64,000 nucleotides of DNA from Pyrrhoderma lamaoense (GCA_002794735.1 NBAZ01000014.1:558001-622000); one strand, 5' to 3'; counted from the first letter of the stretch, positions 49,425-62,659 are shown. The notes: a model not told the origin generated them from the sequence alone. Numbers and translations are program-made.

Positions 49425-52400
49425 ATGTTGCGCAGGCAGGCCCTTCGCAGCCTCCAGCGCTGCAGCAGCCGTTCTGCACAACCAGTACGTGCACTTGCAA
49501 CCGCAGCTCCGCCGTCACCCAATGACGCGTTTGCAAATGGCACCAACGCGTACTATGTAGAGGAAATGTATAGGCATTGGAGGCAGGACCCCAAGTCTGT
49601 CCATGCTTCATGGGATGTTTATTTCTCTGGCATGGACAAGGGTCTTTCAAGCCCTCAGGCTTTCCAACCGCCTCCAATCATTCAGCCAATAGGAAGTGCC
49701 CCTGCTCTGGACGTAGGTCGAGGTGCTAAGTTAGATGATCATTTGAAAGTATGTCTTTCTTCTTTTTATTTTTGAGCTAATGTTAATATGAATCTCATGT
49801 AGGTGCAACTGCTTGTTCGTGCTTATCAAGTTCGGGGTCATCATGTTGCAGACTTGGACCCTTTGGGAATTCTTGACGCTGATTTGGCAGACGTCAAACC
49901 CCAGAACTTGAGCTCAGCCAGTATGGATTTACTGAGGCAGATCTTGACAAGGAAATTGCTCTTGGGCCAGGTATTCTGCCTCACTTCGCCACTGAGGACA
50001 GGAAAACCTTACCTCTGCGCGAGATTATCAGACTTTGCCAGAGAATTTACTGTGAGTGAAAAAAATTGTTCAGGAAATTATATATTTCATTTTAACTTGT
50101 ATTTGGGATGTTAAGGTGGTGCTGTTGGTATTCAATATATTCACATTCCTGACAAGGACCAATGCGACTGGATCCGTGAACGTGTTGAAATTCCAAAACC
50201 ATGGAATTACACTGTCGACGAAAAACGTATGATCCTTGACCGTCTCATGTGGTCTGAGTCTTTCGAGAAATTCATTTCCAGTAAATACCCCAATGAAAAA
50301 CGGTTCGGGCTCGAAGGATGTGAATCTCTTATACCTGGAATGAAGGCGCTTATTGATCGCTCGGTTGAACATGGCATCAAGCATGTGACACTTGGTATGC
50401 CCCACCGTGGTCGATTGAATGTGCTCGCAAACGTCATTAGAAAACCAATCGAGGCCATTTTGAACGAGTTCTCTGGAACTGCTGATCCTGATGACTGGCC
50501 AGCTGGTGATGTTAAGTATCATCTAGGAGCTAACTATGTTCGTCCTACGCCATCTGGGAAAAAGGTTTCTCTGTCCTTGGTAGCTAACCCTTCCCATCTT
50601 GAAGCTTGTGACCCAGTTGTTTTGGGTAAAACACGTGCTTTACAACATGTCGAAAATGATGAGTCTAATCACAATACTGCCATGGGAGTACTTCTTCATG
50701 GTGATGCGGCTTTTGCTGGTCAAGGTGTTGTATATGAGACTATGGGCTTCCATAACTTGCCATCTTATGGAACTGGGGGACAATCCATCTCATTGTGAAT
50801 AACCAAATTGGTTTCACTACTGATCCCCGCTTTTCTCGCTCGACACCTTATCCTTCAGATATTGCTAAATGTATTGACGCCCCGATTTTCCATGTCAATG
50901 GTGACAATGTAGAAGCCGTTACCTTCGTTTGCCAGTTGGCTGCGGATTACCGCGCGAAGTTCAAGAAGGATGTCGTCATCGACATTGTTTGTTATCGTCG
51001 TTATGGGCATAATGAAACCGATCAGCCTAGCTTCACCCAGCCTAGGATGTACAGGGCTATCCAAAAGCAGCCTACTCCTCTGACTAAGTACCAGAAGTTC
51101 CTAATCGAACGTAAAACTTTCACGGAAAAGGATATTGAAGAGCATAAGAAATGGGTGTGGGGAATGTTGGAGAAGGCAGCTGCAGCGGCAAAGGATTATA
51201 CGCCGACTAGCAAAGAGTGGCTATCTGCATCATGGCAAGGATTCCCATCGCCGAAAGAACTAGCGGAAAACCCTCTACCAACACGGCCAACCGGATCTGA
51301 TGAGGAAGTTTTAAAAAGGATTGGAAAGGCTATTTCAACGTATCCTCAGGGATTCACTGTTCACCGCAACCTTGCACGTATCCTTTCGAATAGAGGAAAG
51401 ACGGTCGAGGATGGTACGAATATAGATTGGGCAACCGCCGAAGCTCTTGCCTTTGGCTCATTGGTTTTGGAAAAGAACCACGTCCGTGTATCTGGTCAGG
51501 ATGTAGAACGTGGAACATTCTCTCAGAGGCATGCTGTGCTACACGACCAAGAAAATGAGCAACAGTATATCCCCTTGAATAACCTCGGATCAAACCAAGC
51601 TCGCTTCGTAATTTGTAATTCTTCTCTGTCTGAGTACGGCGCTTTAGGCTTCGAACTCGGTTACTCTCTTGTGTCTCCTGATAATTTGACTATCTGGGAG
51701 GCTCAGTTCGGCGATTTCGCAAACAATGCTCAGTGTATTATTGACCAGTTTATCGCCTCTGGTGAAAGAAAATGGCTGCAGCGTACTGGTCTTGTGGTTA
51801 ACTTGCCTCATGGTTATGATGGACAGGGCCCTGAGCACTCAAGTGGTCGTATTGAACGATTTTTACAACTTTGTGATGATCACCCGCATGTCTACCCTAC
51901 ACCGCAGAAGATTGAGCGCCAGCACCAGGACTGCAATATGCAGATTGTTTACCCTACGTAAGTGTTCACTTTGATTAAATGTTTCCATCGACTAATTCTT
52001 TCACATATAGGACCCCTGCTAACTACGTGCGTGAAAAGCTACTAAGTTTGATTCCTAACTCAAAGACATTCTTTCCTATTAGTTCCATGTCTTGCGTCGT
52101 CAAATACACCGTGACTTCAGGAAACCGGTAAGAATTAAGCGCTCTTAACTTCGTTTACTAGTTATTCATTGTGGTGCCACTAGCTTGTGTGTTTCTTCTC
52201 CAAGTCTCTTTTGAGACACCCTAAAGCACGTTCAGATTTGTCCGAGATGGTTGGAGAGGCCCACTTCCAGCGTTACATCCCGAGGCAAGTGAAGAGCTTG
52301 TCGAGCCTGAACAGATTCGCAGGCATATACTTTGTACAGGTAATTCTGCACTCAACTAGTACTTCATCAGGACAGTTAATCTATTAATTATAGGTCAAGT

Positions 52401-52900
52401 CTATTACACCCTACTCCAGGAGAGAGAAGAGAAGGGTATCAAGGACGTTGCTATTAGTCGTTTAGAACAGATTTCACCATTCCCTTATGACTTGGTCAGT
52501 GCTTTCTGAGTTATCAATTTTTGGGACTCTAAATATAGTTTTTTTAGCTCACTCCACACCTGGATAAATATCCAAATGCCGACATTCTTTGGTGCCAGGT
52601 TTGTTTTCGCCTTCAGGATCTGAGGATTTTGATTTTGACTGCTACGCGCTTATAGGAAGAACCACTTAACAACGGGGCATGGACCTATGTTGGACCTCGT
52701 ATTCTTACTGCTGCTAACGAAACTCAACATCACAAGGGCAAGTATCCTTTGTATGCAGGCCGTAATCCAACAAGTTCTGTTGCTACTGGAAGCAAGGTAA
52801 TGCTCATTGCTTTTCGTGGTTGTTGCCTGTACTTACACTTTGTATCTAGGCCTTACACTACAAAGAAATTGAGCAATTCCTTGCTGCTGCCTATGCTTAG
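49425..52900 (+). CDS. KGD1: 2-oxoglutarate dehydrogenase E1 component
   Basis: Ten exons: 49425-49748, 49803-50051, 50116-51957, 52011-52026, 52083-52127, 52184-52339, 52394-52494, 52548-52598, 52656-52796, 52850-52900; about 992 residues. E1 decarboxylates 2-oxoglutarate with thiamine diphosphate in the mitochondrial TCA cycle. A presequence ([19 protein letters not shown]) is followed by [11 protein letters not shown] and a ThDP fold with [36 protein letters not shown] and YRRYGHNE. The C-terminal part has [48 protein letters not shown] and a last EQFLAAAYA. Three separate single-base losses occur: at the C run 49899-49902 ([12 protein letters not shown]), at the five-G run 50775-50779 ([13 protein letters not shown]), and near 52280 ([11 protein letters not shown]). 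Each fix also repairs the exon phase. Confidence 0.95.
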
Positions 52901-53019
52901 TCCTTTCTGTGCTTCTTCTCCATAATACTATTTTGTTTTCTACTATGTCCTGCCTTAATTAGAAATTTCTTACTCTAATCTATCGAAACAAAGTAAAGTT
53001 TACATAAAATGAGGGACGA

Positions 53020-56000
53020 TTATCGTTTTGCTTTGTAGAATTCACTAAGAGACTTGATCGCTTGGCCGAATGATTGCGAGACAGACAGATCAGTGTTGAT
53101 CCATTTCGGGAGTTTACTCCTGACTTTTTCGGAGCTATAGCGACTGTCGATAAGAATGAGCGATGCCCAGTCATTCTTGTGGCGGATGGCTCGACCTTAT
53201 TAAGATTTTAGGGATTTAAGGTTTCATGAGTGTGTGTCAGACGCGTTAGTGAGAAAAAAACGAGGATTAACCTATACTTTGATTGACTGCTCGCATCGCC
53301 AAGTTTTCGTAAAGTTCGTTTCCCGCACTCTTTCCGGATGCTGCAGTTGGGAGACTACCTTTCTTTGCTAGATTATCTACGTATTTCATCCGCTCGCGTA
53401 ACTCTGGAGAAGAGATATTTGGATATGGTATCCCAACAAGAATTACTGCGCGGGCTAGTTCGTCGGCGAAATTTAAACCTTCGGAAAGCTTGGCCCCAAC
53501 AACAGCGAAAAGTAATGCGCCTTTGACGGTGCCATCTACCTAGATATGGTCTTAGCCAACATTCAGGAGAATATTATAGTATCTTCTTTGACGAACTTTG
53601 GATACTGAGAGGCTGTAATCTCGCAAGACGCCTTCGACTTCACTACTTTCTATAGGCTCATAGAAAACCTGTTCAAGTTTGTCAAGACGACGGAGGATTT
53701 TTAGTATCTTTAGATCCTAACTTTTTTTCTCCTCTGCATTCGGGATAAGGTCCCATTCTCCAACCATTTGGATTTTGCTTCGTTCAAGAAAGCGTATGAT
53801 GGTAAAAAGACAACCATCCCGTTTGGCACGATCTGCCTCAAAATAAGGACTTAAGTGGAAATTTTTTGATTTTTGCTATCACTTACGTTAACAATATTGA
53901 TTAGACACTGGGCTAATTCTTGTAGCTAAATTATGTGTCAGTTGCGCCCATTTATATAAAAAAATTAAAAATACAAGGATATCATCATTTCGGTTTCTAT
54001 ATCTAAACATTAATTCTTTGCCGGTGGGTCCCTTCGAGACTATTATTGATTTGAGACTAGAGCTGGGTATAACATGGCCACAAGAAAAGGTAGATATTCT
54101 TGTTTCAGGTATTGAAGGAAATAATTGGGTTATTACGTCGGAAATCTATGAAAGGAGTTTTCCATCACTACCACAGACCGAAGTTTAAAAAGAACTAACG
54201 GGAGACATTGTCCTCCGGCAAGAATTACACATCGTGCACTACTGATTATTTTGTCAAAGTAGACAGCAGGTTCAGCTGATGATACTTGATAAATATATCA
54301 CCTGAAAGATGTCTCTCGTCCGAGATCGTTACTACACCGTCTGTAGAGATGTTAGTAGAGATATTGTATATGAGATAATAGCCTTACCTTCTGCTGAGTT
54401 TACTAAACAACCAATAAATGCTTCTATAGTGTGCAAGGGAAGTAGTGTTTTTTCCGACTTGAAACTCGGTTCTCGTGCTTTTGAGTAGTAGTTGAGCCTC
54501 GCCATCAATTTCACTGATAATGATAATCGGTACCTAGAGTTTCCTTCACATACGTCCCTACTTTCCGAGCCAGCTACATGAAACCATTAAAAGGTGATCA
54601 CAACCGCTTTATTCATAGAACTTTACCTTGCTCTTGATGAGATAAGACTGTATTTCTAGGAAATTAGTGTCATTTACTTTCGAACCCAGGTTATCCACAA
54701 AGGTCGAAACAGAGAACACTTCTGAGGAAGAAGTTTCCTTGCCATCTCTGGATAAACAGCTGATCACAAATTGGTCAAGGACTGTGAGAAACTGAGTGAG
54801 ACGTCGTATGTGGAGTGTGTGAGCCACATTCAAACGTTTTCGAAATCGAGAAAAGTAAGCATTCAATTGCTCAATTGCTTGGTGGACCACTTTTGTTGAT
54901 AATTGTATAGTGTGCAGTTGAAGTATGGATTCTATCAAATCTACAAATATATCTCAAGTTCTATTCACAGAAATCAAACAATCTTAGGACTTACTATGCG
55001 CTTCATCGATAATGACAATTTGGTCTTCTAGGTTGATATCGAGTATCTCTCGAGAACGTTCATGGAGTAGAAGATTATAAGGCAGCGTAACAACCTAAAT
55101 TATGACTCAGGTTAGTAACTGGATTCCAGACATTGTCTACGAGTGCTTCAACCTCTGAAAATAGCACGGCAGCTCTTGTACCGAAATACGGGCATAGTTT
55201 TGTGCTTCTTCCCTCGGCGACAATGTCCTCTATATCTTTGGGTGACGCCTGAAACAAGATTAAATTGGTAGATAGTGATTAACATTTCTCTTCTTGCTTA
55301 CAAGTATACGATCTCTCAAATCTGCCAAACGTGCTTCGTCGCCGACAGGAGGAAGGTATGGGCAACGTTCTGCTTGATTACCTACATGATCTTCGGTTTA
55401 AGTCTTTACATGGCAGATGATAGCGTACGAACCAGTGAGAAGCTCTCTGCAGCCTTCATCGAGGTCCAAGGTTTGTGAACGTAGACGATCGTTGATACAA
55501 AGATGTTGGCGTGAGGCTAGGGTCACGGCTCGAACAGCGTCTTTTATCAGTCCTCCATCACGTCTTGCCAAAGACCCAGCCCCGGTCTCAACCTTCAGAA
55601 GTTCTCTTATGACCTGACTGAGTTGCGAGTGGGTCGAGAAGCATAGAATATCTTGTCACGTAAAGCTTATAAAGTAAAAAAGATAAAAAAGAGATGCTAA
55701 CTTTAGTTTGTCCACGGAGTACAGAGTCCTTTTGAATGTCATCGCATGAAAGAACTCTGAATAGGATTTGATTTCCCGTAAGATCAGTCATTTGTTTGAG
55801 AACATACCTATTATCGATATTGTGGCACTCCTGTAAATGATTTGGTATGTTTTCTTCTATATCCTCCGGTAGAAAGCTGTTTTCCAGTATATCCTGTTCC
55901 TTATCTGAGGGCTTATGAAGACGCTGAAGCAATCACTTGAATGCATATCCTAGCTATGATGGTAGATTCTGCTGCGTACCGGTTTCTTTATCACTTTCGC

Positions 56001-56483
56001 ACGCTCTTTCATAGCCTTCTCTTTAACTCGGATACTAGCTAGATGCTCCTCAAAGTCTTTTTCTATCTGTTCGGCTTCATTTCGGATACGATCCATCGTC
56101 TGTGTAACAACCCAATCAGGATCTACTAGCCATGTGAGACGAATGCTGTTGCAAAGAAAGTAGTGTCTACCATTTTCCGAGCTTAAGGTTTGTTGTAACG
56201 AAGCGAGGAAGCCCTTTTTATAACGTATCTTATGATCTTGTAACCACGTAAGAGTACTTGTTAAGAGGCTCAGTGTTTTTCCCTAATCCATTTTTAGATA
56301 ATAGCAAGTGCAGCCCAAAATAATTATCTTAACTGTGCCCGTAGGACTTTCAGCTATGACCAGTTTTCGGTTTTCAATAGCATCATAGATATGCTTCATC
56401 AATTGCAGTTGAACAAGGTATGGAGGTTTATACGGAAATCGATCAAATTCTATTGGGCTGGATAAGCTCGTTGTCTCAGCCAT
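53020..56483 (-). CDS. CHL1: CHL1/DDX11-like FeS DNA helicase
   Basis: Many exons; those resolved are 56334-56483, 55980-56282, 55808-55923, 55702-55756, then several to the stop at 53020 (all complement). CHL1 is an XPD-family 5'-3' helicase needed for sister-chromatid cohesion. Motif I ESPTGTGKT is split by the first intron. Motif Ia reads [12 protein letters not shown] after correction. The iron-sulphur region has HLCIND, EGCREL, ERCPYLP and [12 protein letters not shown] with the expected cysteines. The DEAH box is in IVIIDEAH near 55010, and the C-terminus ends with [15 protein letters not shown] and FYKAKR. One base is missing near 55635, inside motif Ia. Exons between 53.2 and 54.9 kb were not individually traced. 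It converges on KGD1. Confidence 0.85.
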
Positions 56484-56890
56484 ACCAGATATTCTAATAA
56501 GTGAATAAGTCTGGTTTTAGGCTTCAGTTATGTATAGCGGGTGTAAAGCTCACGTTCTAGTCATCAAATTTCATAAGAAATAATTTGAGAAGGAGCGATA
56601 AAAGACACGAGAATTACAAATCAAATTTCTTAGTCAGTAATGCTATGTAAAACTAAAAATAGTGACAATAAATAATAAATTTAGAATACTCTTTTAAGAA
56701 CTTAAAGAAGTAAGTCATTTTATAATAAAACTCCCTCAAAAGTATTGCACAATGCAAAAATTCACTTTGAATTTCATGCAACTTTGAAGCAACTTAATAT
56801 TATTACTACATTTCTACTGTACTTTTTACTGAACAATAAAAGCTATTAAATAACCAAAAAAAAGGCTTAAAGTGTCATATATGCTATGAC
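56484..56890. other. AT-rich spacer
   Basis: Strongly AT-rich sequence between the start of CHL1 and the first transposon fragment. It must contain the CHL1 promoter; nothing else is recognisable. Confidence 0.5.
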
Positions 56891-57300
56891 AAATTAAAAA
56901 AGTTACATGTAATACTTATAAAAGAAGAAGATGGTACAACACACTAAAGGACATACTATTTGAACTCAACTTCATCCCACAAATTAAAGACAAGGCCCTT
57001 TACTTGCACCACAACAACAAAGGTAAATTATTAGTAATAATAGTAATCTATGTAAATGACATCACTATATGTGCTAAAACTTCAGAATTCAAAAACCAAC
57101 TAAAAAAGCAATTCACCAAAAAAAGTATAGAATTCACTGATGAAGGAGAACTAAACTGGTTGCTAGAAATAAAAATTACAAGAAATAGAAATCAAAGAAC
57201 TATCACACTAGACTAAAAAGGATATATTAAATTCAATCTTCAACTCTACAAATTTTCTGGTGCTAGTGAAACTTCACTACCACCATCAAAGTGTTAGCTT
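56891..57300 (+). mobile_element. Decayed Ty1/copia reverse transcriptase fragment
   Basis: The translated stretch YNTLKDILFELNF, ALYLHHNNKGKLL, then IYVNDITICAKTSEF, GELNWLLEIKITRN and a final SGASETSLPP follows the C-terminal part of copia RT. The catalytic YVDD box reads YVND, and stop cod­ons break the frame, so the fragment is dead. No LTR, gag or integrase of this element is visible. It runs straight into gypsy protease sequence near 57310. Confidence 0.75.
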
Positions 57301-59907
57301 GAAGTCAAGATACCTGACAACACACCAAACAGTATTAGACTCTAGATATACTAGTTCATGCATAGACAGAGAATTTGTCTACAAACACCAAATCTCTACC
57401 CAGAAAACACTCATCCCTATCCTCATTTACAATGCAAATGGAACAAGAAACCAAGCAGGATCTATTACAGAATTGGTAGAACTGATGATGTCAATTAATG
57501 AACACAAAGAGTGAATCCAGCTAGCAGTCACCAGTTTGGGAAAGACAGACCTGTTTATTGGACACAAATGGCTAAAGTTTCATAACCCCAGTATAAATTA
57601 GAACAAAGGAGAAGTCACTCTCAACTGTTGCCCAGAAACATGCAGACAAACATATACCAAGATATAATAATTAAATTACCACATCAACTTTATCAGCTCA
57701 GAACTAGAGGAAGAAGACTGTATTTTCATACTGGATTGACTAGGCTATCAGCAGAAAAAAAAGTATGTCAGACAAATGGAGCTGACTTACAAGATACATG
57801 AGCTGGGTTTTATTTCAATTAAGAGAAGGTGTGATAAAGTGGATTATTTGAATGAATACCCAAAAGTTTTTGAAAAACAGAAATTTGACAAACTACCAGA
57901 GAGACGCCTATAGGACCACACAATAGAACTCACACTTGGGTTCAAACCCATTAATTGCAAGATCTACCCACTTTCTGAAGCAGAAGCGGAAAACAAAGCT
58001 CTTGACAAGTTCTTAAATAAAAACTTGAAAACAGGACAAATCAAACTCTCCAAATCTCCCATGTTTTCACTTTTCTTCTTTGTAAAAAAGAAAAGTGAAG
58101 AACTACAGCCTGTACAAGATTATCAAAAGTTGAATAGCATGGCAGTAAAGAACAAGTACCTTCTTTTCTTGATTCCAGAGCTTATTGATAATAAGCTTAA
58201 AGATTCTCAGCACTTTACTAAGCTAGACGTACAATGGGGATACAACAATATCTAAATCAAAGAAGGAGACAAATGGAAAGCAGCCTTCAGAACCAATAAA
58301 AGACTCAGCAAACCAACTGTTATGTTTTTCAGCCTCACAAACTCCTCAGCAACTTTTCAAGGCTTCATGAATCACATTTTGAAGGAACTGATTGATGGAG
58401 GACACATTGTAGTCTATTTAGATAACATTTTCATCTTCACAGCGGACTTAGAGTCACACAAGGAACTAGTGCAACAGGTGCTAGATGTACTACACAACAA
58501 CAAGCTATACCTGAAGCCAGAGAAATGCTTATTCGAGCAGAAGGAAGTTGAATACCTTGGAGTTATTGTGGGAAGAGTAAGACTGCGCATGGATTCTAGT
58601 AAAATCCAAGCAGTCAAGGAATGGTCGTTGTCCAAGAACAAAAAGCAGCTACAAAGTTTCTTAGAGTTTTGTAACTTCTATAGATGGTTTATCAAAGATT
58701 ATAGTAATCTAGCTCACTCTTTACACAACTTAACAAGCAATGTAGACTGGAAGTGAATAGATTCCCAAACAGAAGCTTTCAATAAGCTAAAAGATTGCAT
58801 TTGCCAAAAACCTGTACTACACCTGCTAATATCTGGAGCACCATTTCGCATTAAAGTAGACTCTTCAGACTTTGCGAATAGGGCAATACTCTCTCAACTA
58901 ATTGATGGCAAATGGCACCCTATAGATCTGCATCCTTGACACCCACAAAGTGAAATTATGTCATTTATAACAAATAAATGCTAGCTATCATAGAGGCACT
59001 CAAAGAATGAAGACACTATCTTATTGGTCACCCATTACTTGTTCAAATTTTTACAAACCACAAAAATATCACATACTGGACCCAACCTCAAGATCTGAAT
59101 CATAGATAAGCTAGATGGGTAATGGAACTACAAGAATATAACTTGGAAATCTACTACTTAAAAGGCAAACAGAACACCAAAGCTGATCTCCTCTTGAGAT
59201 GAGCAGATCATGAAAAGGGGGAGAATAACAACTGAGAGGTGATGGTAATCAAACCTGAATAACTAAGAGATGTAACTCTTGAATCATTGGATCAAAAATT
59301 CTTGGAACATGCTAAAACAGCAAAGACACAGCTGAACCAAAAGGCTAAGAAAGCACTGAAAAAGAAAGATCCATATTAAGAAGAATTAGAAGATGGCCTC
59401 ATTACTTACAAAGGATACATCTACATACCCAGAGATGTGAAACTACACAAGGACATCATAAAAAATCACCATGACTCAATCATAGCTGGATACCCAGGAC
59501 AGTACAAAACTCAAGAACTGATCACTCGCAATTATATGCGGCCTGGAATTAAAGAAGATGTTAAACAATATGTAAAAGGCCAAACAACCAAACCATGAAG
59601 AACACACCCCCATAACTCTCTACACCCTCATAATATTTTAGAACATCTTTGAGAAGAAGTGTCAGTCGATCTCATTAGTGAACTACTGGAGTCTCAAAGT
59701 TACAATACAATCTGTGTCTTTGTGGATTGTTTTACCAAACAAATCCATATCATCCCCACTCACACAACAGTCATATCTTAAGGAATGGCCAAACTCTACT
59801 GCAATCATGTTTTTAAGCTTCATGAAATCCCTAAAAAGCTTATACATGATAAAAGCCCTTAATTTGAGTTTAAGTTTATGAAAGAACTGTACAAACTTCT
59901 TAGTATT

Positions 59908-61682
59908 TGTTACGGTTTCCTTAAAACTAAGGGATCAGCGCGATCTACAACCTTAGTAATAGAGGTTTGATAACCCAGATAAAGCAACTCTAATCCTTTC
60001 GCCAAAAGGGGTGGGCTAGCAGTGTACTGAGTAGTTGATCAGACTAAATAGACACCTAGTCCGGTTAAAGCTAACGAGCAGTTGGTGCTTCTTCAAGGTA
60101 GGGGGTCTTGAAGTCATTGTGCCAAGTGCTGAGGACACTACAAGTAGATTGTGACAAAGAGGTAATCACACGAGGTGTCGACCAAGGTATTGATTCAACC
60201 TAAACGATGCCGATGCAATAACTCGTAGTACGATAACGTGGTCCTTCTTGGAGAGTATAGAAGTAGTCTCCTCACTGTACAGCGATAGAGAACAAGTAAC
60301 GATGTTAGAGAAAGCTAGATGTTCTACCACAATACAGATACCCTTAAAGCAACACCTTTGCCAGCTAACGACAATCTTGACTGAGCACAGGTATTGTACT
60401 TCAAGTGTAGTTATAACTTATTACCAGATGATGGCTTTTACCAACAGTTGTTGGATATTACCACCAGTTATTGGCTATAAGTGAGTCTGAACAATCTATT
60501 CTACAATGTCCAAAAGTTCTGCTTTTATAGCCTTCATCAACACCCATTATGCTATGGGTATTCCTTTATCCTAACCATAACCTTAAGGGCACTTGCTCCA
60601 CAAGTCCCTGAAGACCCTGTGTATCCCACACATGTCTGAACCCTTATCATCCCTGCTCCACAGTTCATACGATCGCATTACTCCCTGAGACCCTGAGACC
60701 CTGAGGCCCTTAGATCTGATCTAAAGAGATTCCCAATCTCCTGTCCCTGAGTTAGGGTCCACTGCCCTGAATCCCTGATAGCCCCACTTGTGGCTAAAAC
60801 GTGTTGTGCGTTCGCTCCACAAAGACCCTGTATGGTCCGTACTGACCCAACAGGCCACACGTTGTTCTGCATTGAACTGGAGATGGTATCCCCATCGTAT
60901 ATATCCAGGCACATCGATTAATTTGAGGTGATCGTAGACTTTCCTTGGTAGCTGACGGAGTAAGAGTATTCCCCATTCCGGGGGTCCCGTGGTACCACTT
61001 GATAGTGAACCACACTACTGCTGCACTGTTCATCGTGCTGGTGTCCAGTATGCTCCATGTTCGTTAAGACAACAATCCTGACTTGTCCCCAGACCTTTTC
61101 CTTCCTCTTTATCTCTAAGAGAGTAATATAATGGAAGGTCCATACGTCTTGCTCCCAATGAGGTAGCTCACGAATAGAATCGTCTGTCCAGTACTTCTGT
61201 ACTTGTACTGTAAACTCGGTAGCGTCCATTCCCATCTCGAATAGAGTTGTCCAAGTGATCTTGTAGAGGTCTGATTGTAATGCATAAGTCTTTCTGCAAT
61301 TGATACACCCTACCCTGGTCTGGTACCAAGGGACTCGTTCCACCTGACTGTGTACTTGAGATTCGCTAGTTCGTTCTGCTTCATGTACTGCTATACAAAC
61401 ACCTACGTCTCTTATAGGATTTGGTAAGGTCCTAGTTTCTGACCTTTGCCGTGATTCTATCCAACCACGGACTTGATCCAGCAATGGCTCTGCTGGCTGC
61501 GCATGTAGTCGTTCAAACACCACAGGCCTTTCTTCATCTTGAGAGAGGACTTCCCTGTGTGACATGGCTGAGTTCCCTATGGTTCGTAATAGGCAGGATT
61601 TGCAGCTTCCTATATTTGGTTTGTGTTTGATCTCCGACCTAGCCGATGATCCGCGAATCTTCAAACCTCCAATCCCGTAACA
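59908..61682. mobile_element. 1775-bp insertion with TG...CA ends and 5-bp target duplication
   Basis: The segment begins TGTTACGG and ends CCGTAACA, perfect 8-bp inverted ends, and is flanked by GTATT on both sides (59903-59907 and 61683-61687). Removing it rejoins the gypsy integrase frame (KLLSI to [13 protein letters not shown]). These are the marks of LTR-retrotransposon integration; because the two ends do not repeat each other it is best read as a long solo LTR or a non-autonomous element. It is visibly less AT-rich than the host gypsy sequence and carries a 266-codon minus-strand frame. Confidence 0.75.
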
Positions 61683-61718
61683 GTATTGAACCAAATTCTT
61701 CAACAGCATATCATCCAC
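60918..61718 (-). CDS. Uncharacterised 266-codon frame inside the insertion
   Basis: An uninterrupted frame occupies nearly half of the insertion on the minus strand and extends 36 bases past its edge into the gypsy flank. A more sensible start is the methionine in [14 protein letters not shown], at about 61565. The protein is charged, with two C-x2-C pairs (CKSC, CINC) and several Trp-rich stretches. I do not recognise a family. Being open in such a decayed neighbourhood is notable but may be chance in a young insertion. Confidence 0.3.
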   Translation of the reverse strand: MDDMLLKNLVQYCYGIGGLKIRGSSARSEIKHKPNIGSCKSCLLRTIGNSAMSHREVLSQDEERPVVFERLHAQPAEPLLDQVRGWIESRQRSETRTLPNPIRDVGVCIAVHEAERTSESQVHSQVERVPWYQTRVGCINCRKTYALQSDLYKITWTTLFEMGMDATEFTVQVQKYWTDDSIRELPHWEQDVWTFHYITLLEIKRKEKVWGQVRIVVLTNMEHTGHQHDEQCSSSVVHYQVVPRDPRNGEYSYSVSYQGKSTITSN

Positions 61719-62145
61719 AAACAGATGGACAAACAGAGTGGAATAACCAAGAGGTTGAACAGTACTTGTGGATCTTTGTGAACTTTAGTCAAGATGATTA
61801 GACAAATTGGCTAGCATTAGCAAAGTTTGCATATAATGATAGAGAACAGTCATCCACAAAGCACTCACCATTCTTTCTCAACTATGGTTACCACCCTTAC
61901 AAAGGCATGAACCCTTGCTATGAGTCTAACAATGAGACTGCCACCCAGTTTGCACAACAAACAGAGATTGTACAAAAAAATACTAAAGAAGCACTAGAAA
62001 AAACTGCCACTACAATAAAAAGATTTTATGATTGAACTAGAGAGGAGCCAATTAACTACCAACCTGAGAACTTAGTGCTGCTAGAAGTAATCAATATCCA
62101 CACAACACAATCCATGAAAAAGTTCGATAATAAAAGATATGGTAC

Positions 62146-62659
62146 TGTTACGACTGCAGTGGTTAGAAGAGCCCATTGCTCACGTAAACACTGACATGGC
62201 AATAACAGTAATCATCCAACACAGTTCGTCTTAGTGCTCAAGACCACTAGTAACTCAGTAACTGTTGTCTCACTGCGAGAGAACTCTACAAGTTAGTTAT
62301 ATTCAAGTACTACTTAATACAATATGCATACCTGCGAGAGAACTCTGCAAGAGGTTAACTTATGGTGGTGATGGTCAGAAAATAAAGTGTGTGAGGAGTT
62401 CTCTCGCAGATTGTTGAGTTTATATACTTGTGGAAACTATGATTAATAAGCAATGAATAATGGATGATAAATTAAAGAATGAGTCAGTTGTGAAGTGAAG
62501 TCAATTAGTAATAAATGAGTCATGTGAGAATGAGTAAGCAATGCATAAGTCATGTAAGCTGAGTCAACAAGAATGTGTGGTTGGAAGTAATAAACAACAC
62601 ATCAACATTGGTAAACAGGGGACTTAAAAGAAAATAGAAATTTGGTCTTGTTCATGACA
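62146..62659 (-). mobile_element. 514-bp solo LTR with target duplication
   Basis: Starts TGTTACGAC and ends CATGACA, flanked by GGTAC at 62141-62145 and 62660-62664. Its removal restores the gypsy frame (RYG to TFKVLEKI). It is an inverted, diverged copy of the LTR at 63207-63731. The promoter-like TATATAA of that LTR corresponds to the minus strand here, so this copy points left. Confidence 0.88.
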
